Part shown: piece by piece, positions 14,701 to 14,822 of the stretch | How positions within the stretch are numbered: the first letter of the stretch is position 1 | Layout of the letters: each line of letters begins with the position of its first letter | NCBI GenBank assembly: GCA_001515955.1 | Contig: LOES01000010.1 | Coordinates: forward strand, 1-14,822 | Length of the DNA stretch: 14,822 bases | Direction of reading: 5' to 3' | Source: Clostridia bacterium BRH_c25 | GTDB taxonomy: Bacteria > Bacillota_A > Clostridia > Lutisporales > Lutisporaceae | The notes under the pieces: generated by a model | What the model was told of the DNA's origin: nothing | Seen by the model: the letters and a program-made list of their open reading frames with translations, nothing else | The model's database searches: none | Translations under genes and position numbers: made by a program

Positions 14701-14822
14701 GGGTGGCAATAATAGCAGGTCCCATATAATGGGGTGAATCCACAGCATAAGCCTGAGTACCATCACCTTTCAAGATCGGTACACCGTTATGGGTCAAAGT
14801 AATATGAGTACCGGGGACAACC
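11756..14822 (-). CDS. Large multicopper oxidase with two C-terminal fibronectin type III domains (5' end outside window)
   Basis: The frame is open past the window edge (VVPGTHITLTHNGV...), so the start is not seen; about 1,021 residues are visible. Numbering here counts from the TTG at 14797. The copper ligands of a three-domain laccase/CotA-like oxidase are all present: HLHG (86-89), HDHTYG (152-157), HTIHTH (678-683), and HCHILAHEEMDM (790-801) with type 1 Cys791, His796 and likely axial Met801. Such enzymes oxidise a substrate at the type 1 copper and reduce oxygen at the trinuclear centre. Two fn3 domains follow (about 810-905 and 920-1013), each with an LTWxDN...NETGF signature. They suggest a surface or extracellular protein that binds a wall or matrix partner. 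Residues 225-310 form an unusual Trp/Pro/Tyr-rich insertion. It is roughly twice as long as CotA (about 510 aa) and richer in G+C than its neighbours. Substrate unknown; metal or phenol oxidation are possibilities. Confidence 0.92.
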   Translation of the reverse strand, partial: VVPGTHITLTHNGVPILKGDGTQAYAVDSPHYMGPAIIATRDIPVRIKFYNLLPTRAGGDLFIPVDTTVMGAGHGPMGHDAMPMNYMQNRSTIHLHGNNSVWISDGTPHQWITPAGEDTPYPQGVSVVNVPDMDEVDNPRDGVMTLYYTNAQSARLMFYHDHTYGITRLNVYVGEAAAYLLTDRVEQDLINGTNETGVNPGLEKILPGLGIPLVIQDKTFVDANTILSTDPTWAWGTTPGTPYTGDLWYPHVYSPAQNPWAPDGVNPFGRWMYGPWFWPPTTDIQHGPISNPYYDPQNPDERPPMMPAMPFPSMPGEAFMDTPIVNGTAYPYLVVDPKAYRFRILNAADDRFFNLQMYVADPDSYISPDTGYATEVKMVSACGTPGIPADWPSGVPDPALKGPDWIQIGTESSFLPAPVVIPSQPITWNLNATTFNAGNVDQHSLLLGTAERSDVIVDFSQYAGKTIILYNDAPAAFPAADPRYDYYTGNPDLTDEGGAPTTQPGYGPNIRTIMQIRVAASTPAPAYDITKLESVFAKTSTKKGVFEASQDPIIIPQAAYNSAYYVTNFPADAASAYVQLHEFSKTFQPIDANGALQPSVALKIEPKALQDEMGEVYDTGYGRMSGMLGLEFPVSSSSNAQFVVYPYASPPVEIVRGTANLHTTPIGSLKDGTQIWKITHNGVDTHTIHTHLFSAQLINRVAWDGAMIPPDPNELGWKETFRVNPLEHTIIALRPNIPTHSQVPFEVPNSVRLIDPTMPEGAALPPPPPAGEWFDPLGEPVSQVTNHYVNYGWEYVYHCHILAHEEMDMMHSMAFAVPPKAPSNLVANVVSFLFYKRVVLTWMDNSINETGFTVYRAVNAAGPWTSLVKLPSGSTSYTDPIGFTNNIYYYRVTASSTVGDTATPGFPTITVESDPSNLVKVGQNQVLPPAAPTNLTAAQLVAPRVRLTWRDNANNETGFVIERSDNGGAYFTLATVGPRLLTGNVSYTDSTVTLGNSYNYRVAAVNEAGLSAYSNTANVNL

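Overview
The window looks like a chromosomal accessory region of a low-to-moderate G+C Firmicute, probably a clostridial-type anaerobe or spore-former. This is inferred from the AT-rich background, strong AGGAGG-type ribosome binding sites, TTG starts, and relatives of the gene families as I know them. No rRNA, tRNA or other marker fixes the taxon. The region is dense with mobile DNA, much of it damaged.

Left part (1-6349). A membrane-anchored alpha/beta hydrolase enters from the left edge (1-702). It is followed by an IS21-family insertion sequence read on the minus strand (about 773-6349): intact istB and a broken istA. The istA gene has been hit twice. An internal deletion removed the middle of the protein, and a complete 'recombinase in trio' (RIT) element was inserted just before the codon for the likely catalytic glutamate. 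The RIT element (about 2337-5828) carries three overlapping tyrosine recombinase genes. All three keep the R-K-HxxR-H-Y catalytic set. The element is bounded by perfect 34-bp inverted repeats plus an inner inverted pair, and it has a perfect 32-bp palindrome at its left junction only.

Middle part (6350-8722). A small plus-strand operon follows the IS: a collapsed short-chain dehydrogenase (SDR) pseudogene, a full-length SDR whose catalytic serine position is alanine, and a pyridoxamine-phosphate-oxidase-fold protein. A promoter region with a 16-bp direct repeat and a dyad lies between the IS21 end and this operon. A rho-independent terminator follows about 250 bp after the last gene.

Right part (8723-11138). 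Two decayed REP-associated tyrosine transposases (RAYTs) with GTGCCAGGCAC-type palindromes bracket a DUF305 membrane protein. The DUF305 gene itself has an in-frame 75-bp duplication at its N-terminus.

Right edge (11139-14822). About 450 bp with no recognisable gene and a bidirectional terminator precede a very large multicopper oxidase on the minus strand. It has all four copper-ligand motifs and two C-terminal fibronectin type III domains. Its 5' end lies beyond the window, and its base composition is visibly richer in G+C than its surroundings.

The most notable structures are the RIT-in-IS21 nesting with its one-sided palindrome, the paired RAYT relics around DUF305, the Ser-to-Ala SDR, and the long fn3-fused multicopper oxidase.
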